A stretch of DNA of 12,940 nt from Bacillota bacterium (GTDB lineage Bacteria > Bacillota > Clostridia > Lachnospirales > Lachnospiraceae). This document shows, piece after piece, positions 12,501 through 12,940 of this stretch. The stretch is from assembly GCA_023428655.1 (NCBI GenBank), contig JAEYXC010000045.1:1-12940 (forward strand), given 5' to 3'. The first letter of the stretch is position 1. Each line of letters begins with the position of its first letter. Made by a program: the position numbers and the translations under genes. The notes under the pieces are model-generated. The model made no database searches. It was not told where the DNA came from and saw nothing but the letters and a program-made list of their open reading frames with translations.

Positions 12501-12940
12501 ATTCGCCGGATCTGGTGTCAATCTGAATCTTGTCACCCTGCTCAACGAATAAAGGAACGTAAACGGTTGCTCCGGTTTCAACAACAGCGGGCTTAGTAGC
12601 ACCCTGTGCTGTATCGCCTTTGAAACCAGGCTCAGTATCTGTGATAACAAGCTCAACGAATAACGGAGGCTCGATAGCGAATACCTGTCCACCATGGGAA
12701 AGCATCTTAACCATCTCATTTTCCTTAACGAACTTAAGGGAATCACCAACAGAATCCTCATTCATACCGATCTGATCAAATGTCTCAACATTCATAAAGT
12801 GGTATAACTCACCATCAGAATACAGATATTGCATATCGCTTCTCTCAATATGTGCCTGGGGATATTTCTCGGTAGGGCGGAAGGTTTTTTCTGTAACACC
12901 ACCATTTTTAATGTTCCTTAATTTGGTTCTAACAAAGGCT
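12484..12940 (-). CDS. efp: Translation elongation factor P, 3' part
   Basis: EF-P binds ribosomes stalled at polyproline and helps peptide-bond formation. The visible 152 codons read AFVRTKLRNIKNGGVTEKTF and onward through MQYLYSDGELYHFMNVETFD, YVPLFVEQGDKIQIDTRSG and EYMKRV at the C-terminus. This covers the end of domain I and domains II and III of a ~185-residue EF-P. The frame continues past the window edge. The modification-site loop of domain I and the start codon are outside. The ATG at 12834 (MQYLYSDG) is internal, not the start. In many spore formers spoIIIAA follows efp closely; here about 7.6 kb intervene. Confidence 0.96.
   Translation of the reverse strand, partial: AFVRTKLRNIKNGGVTEKTFRPTEKYPQAHIERSDMQYLYSDGELYHFMNVETFDQIGMNEDSVGDSLKFVKENEMVKMLSHGGQVFAIEPPLFVELVITDTEPGFKGDTAQGATKPAVVETGATVYVPLFVEQGDKIQIDTRSGEYMKRV

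Noticed and set aside
12484..12834. Reading efp as a complete 116-residue gene starting at MQYLYSDG
   Set aside because: The frame continues upstream with clear EF-P sequence (AFVRTKLRNIKNGGVTEK) to the window edge; this Met is internal.
1..12940. CRISPR array, tRNA or rRNA genes
   Set aside because: No regularly spaced repeats and no cloverleaf-like or rRNA-like segments were seen on either strand.

Overview
The window looks like the chromosome of an endospore-forming Firmicute of the class Clostridia, most likely a Lachnospiraceae (Lachnoclostridium-like) bacterium. This rests on a complete-looking spoIIIA sporulation operon, a flanking efp gene, strong GGAGG-type ribosome binding sites and moderate-to-low G+C. 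The genus is an inference; there is no rRNA in the window.

Right to left on the minus strand: the 3' part of efp (12484-12940, running off the window) ends at a strong intrinsic terminator (12414-12460). Positions 1-4855 carry spoIIIAA, AB, AC, AD, AE, AF and AG in the canonical order, with the ribosome binding site of spoIIIAH at the very edge (1-10). A plausible sigma-E promoter lies upstream of spoIIIAA (4970-4999). aroE (5097-5867) is the only plus-strand gene and is divergent from spoIIIA. In many spore formers efp lies close to spoIIIAA. Here they are about 7.6 kb apart, separated by aroE and an accessory block.

The accessory block (about 5.9-12.4 kb) holds, all on the minus strand: a CPBP (CAAX-protease-like) membrane protein that has lost its motif-2 and motif-3 histidines; a 364-residue protein of unknown function with a C-terminal cysteine module; a PadR regulator and membrane-protein pair behind a perfect 60-bp palindrome; a P-loop kinase-like protein; a 169-residue protein whose C-terminal cysteine module resembles that of the 364-residue protein; a DUF1697 protein; and a degenerate GIY-YIG protein. 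A long imperfect inverted repeat (6352-6490), like a MITE or giant hairpin, lies between the last two.

The most unusual feature is a repeated module. The last codons of efp plus its terminator recur in diverged form at 9541-9604 and 10994-11186, behind the 364-residue gene and the CPBP gene. These two outer copies also share a further ~100-bp element with conserved spacing, and one copy carries an extra hairpin-rich insert. The layout is efp-end/terminator, gene, repeat/terminator, gene, repeat/terminator. It looks like tandem single-gene cassettes, or nested integrations, collected at the 3' end of efp. No recombinase is visible in the window, so the mechanism is inference.
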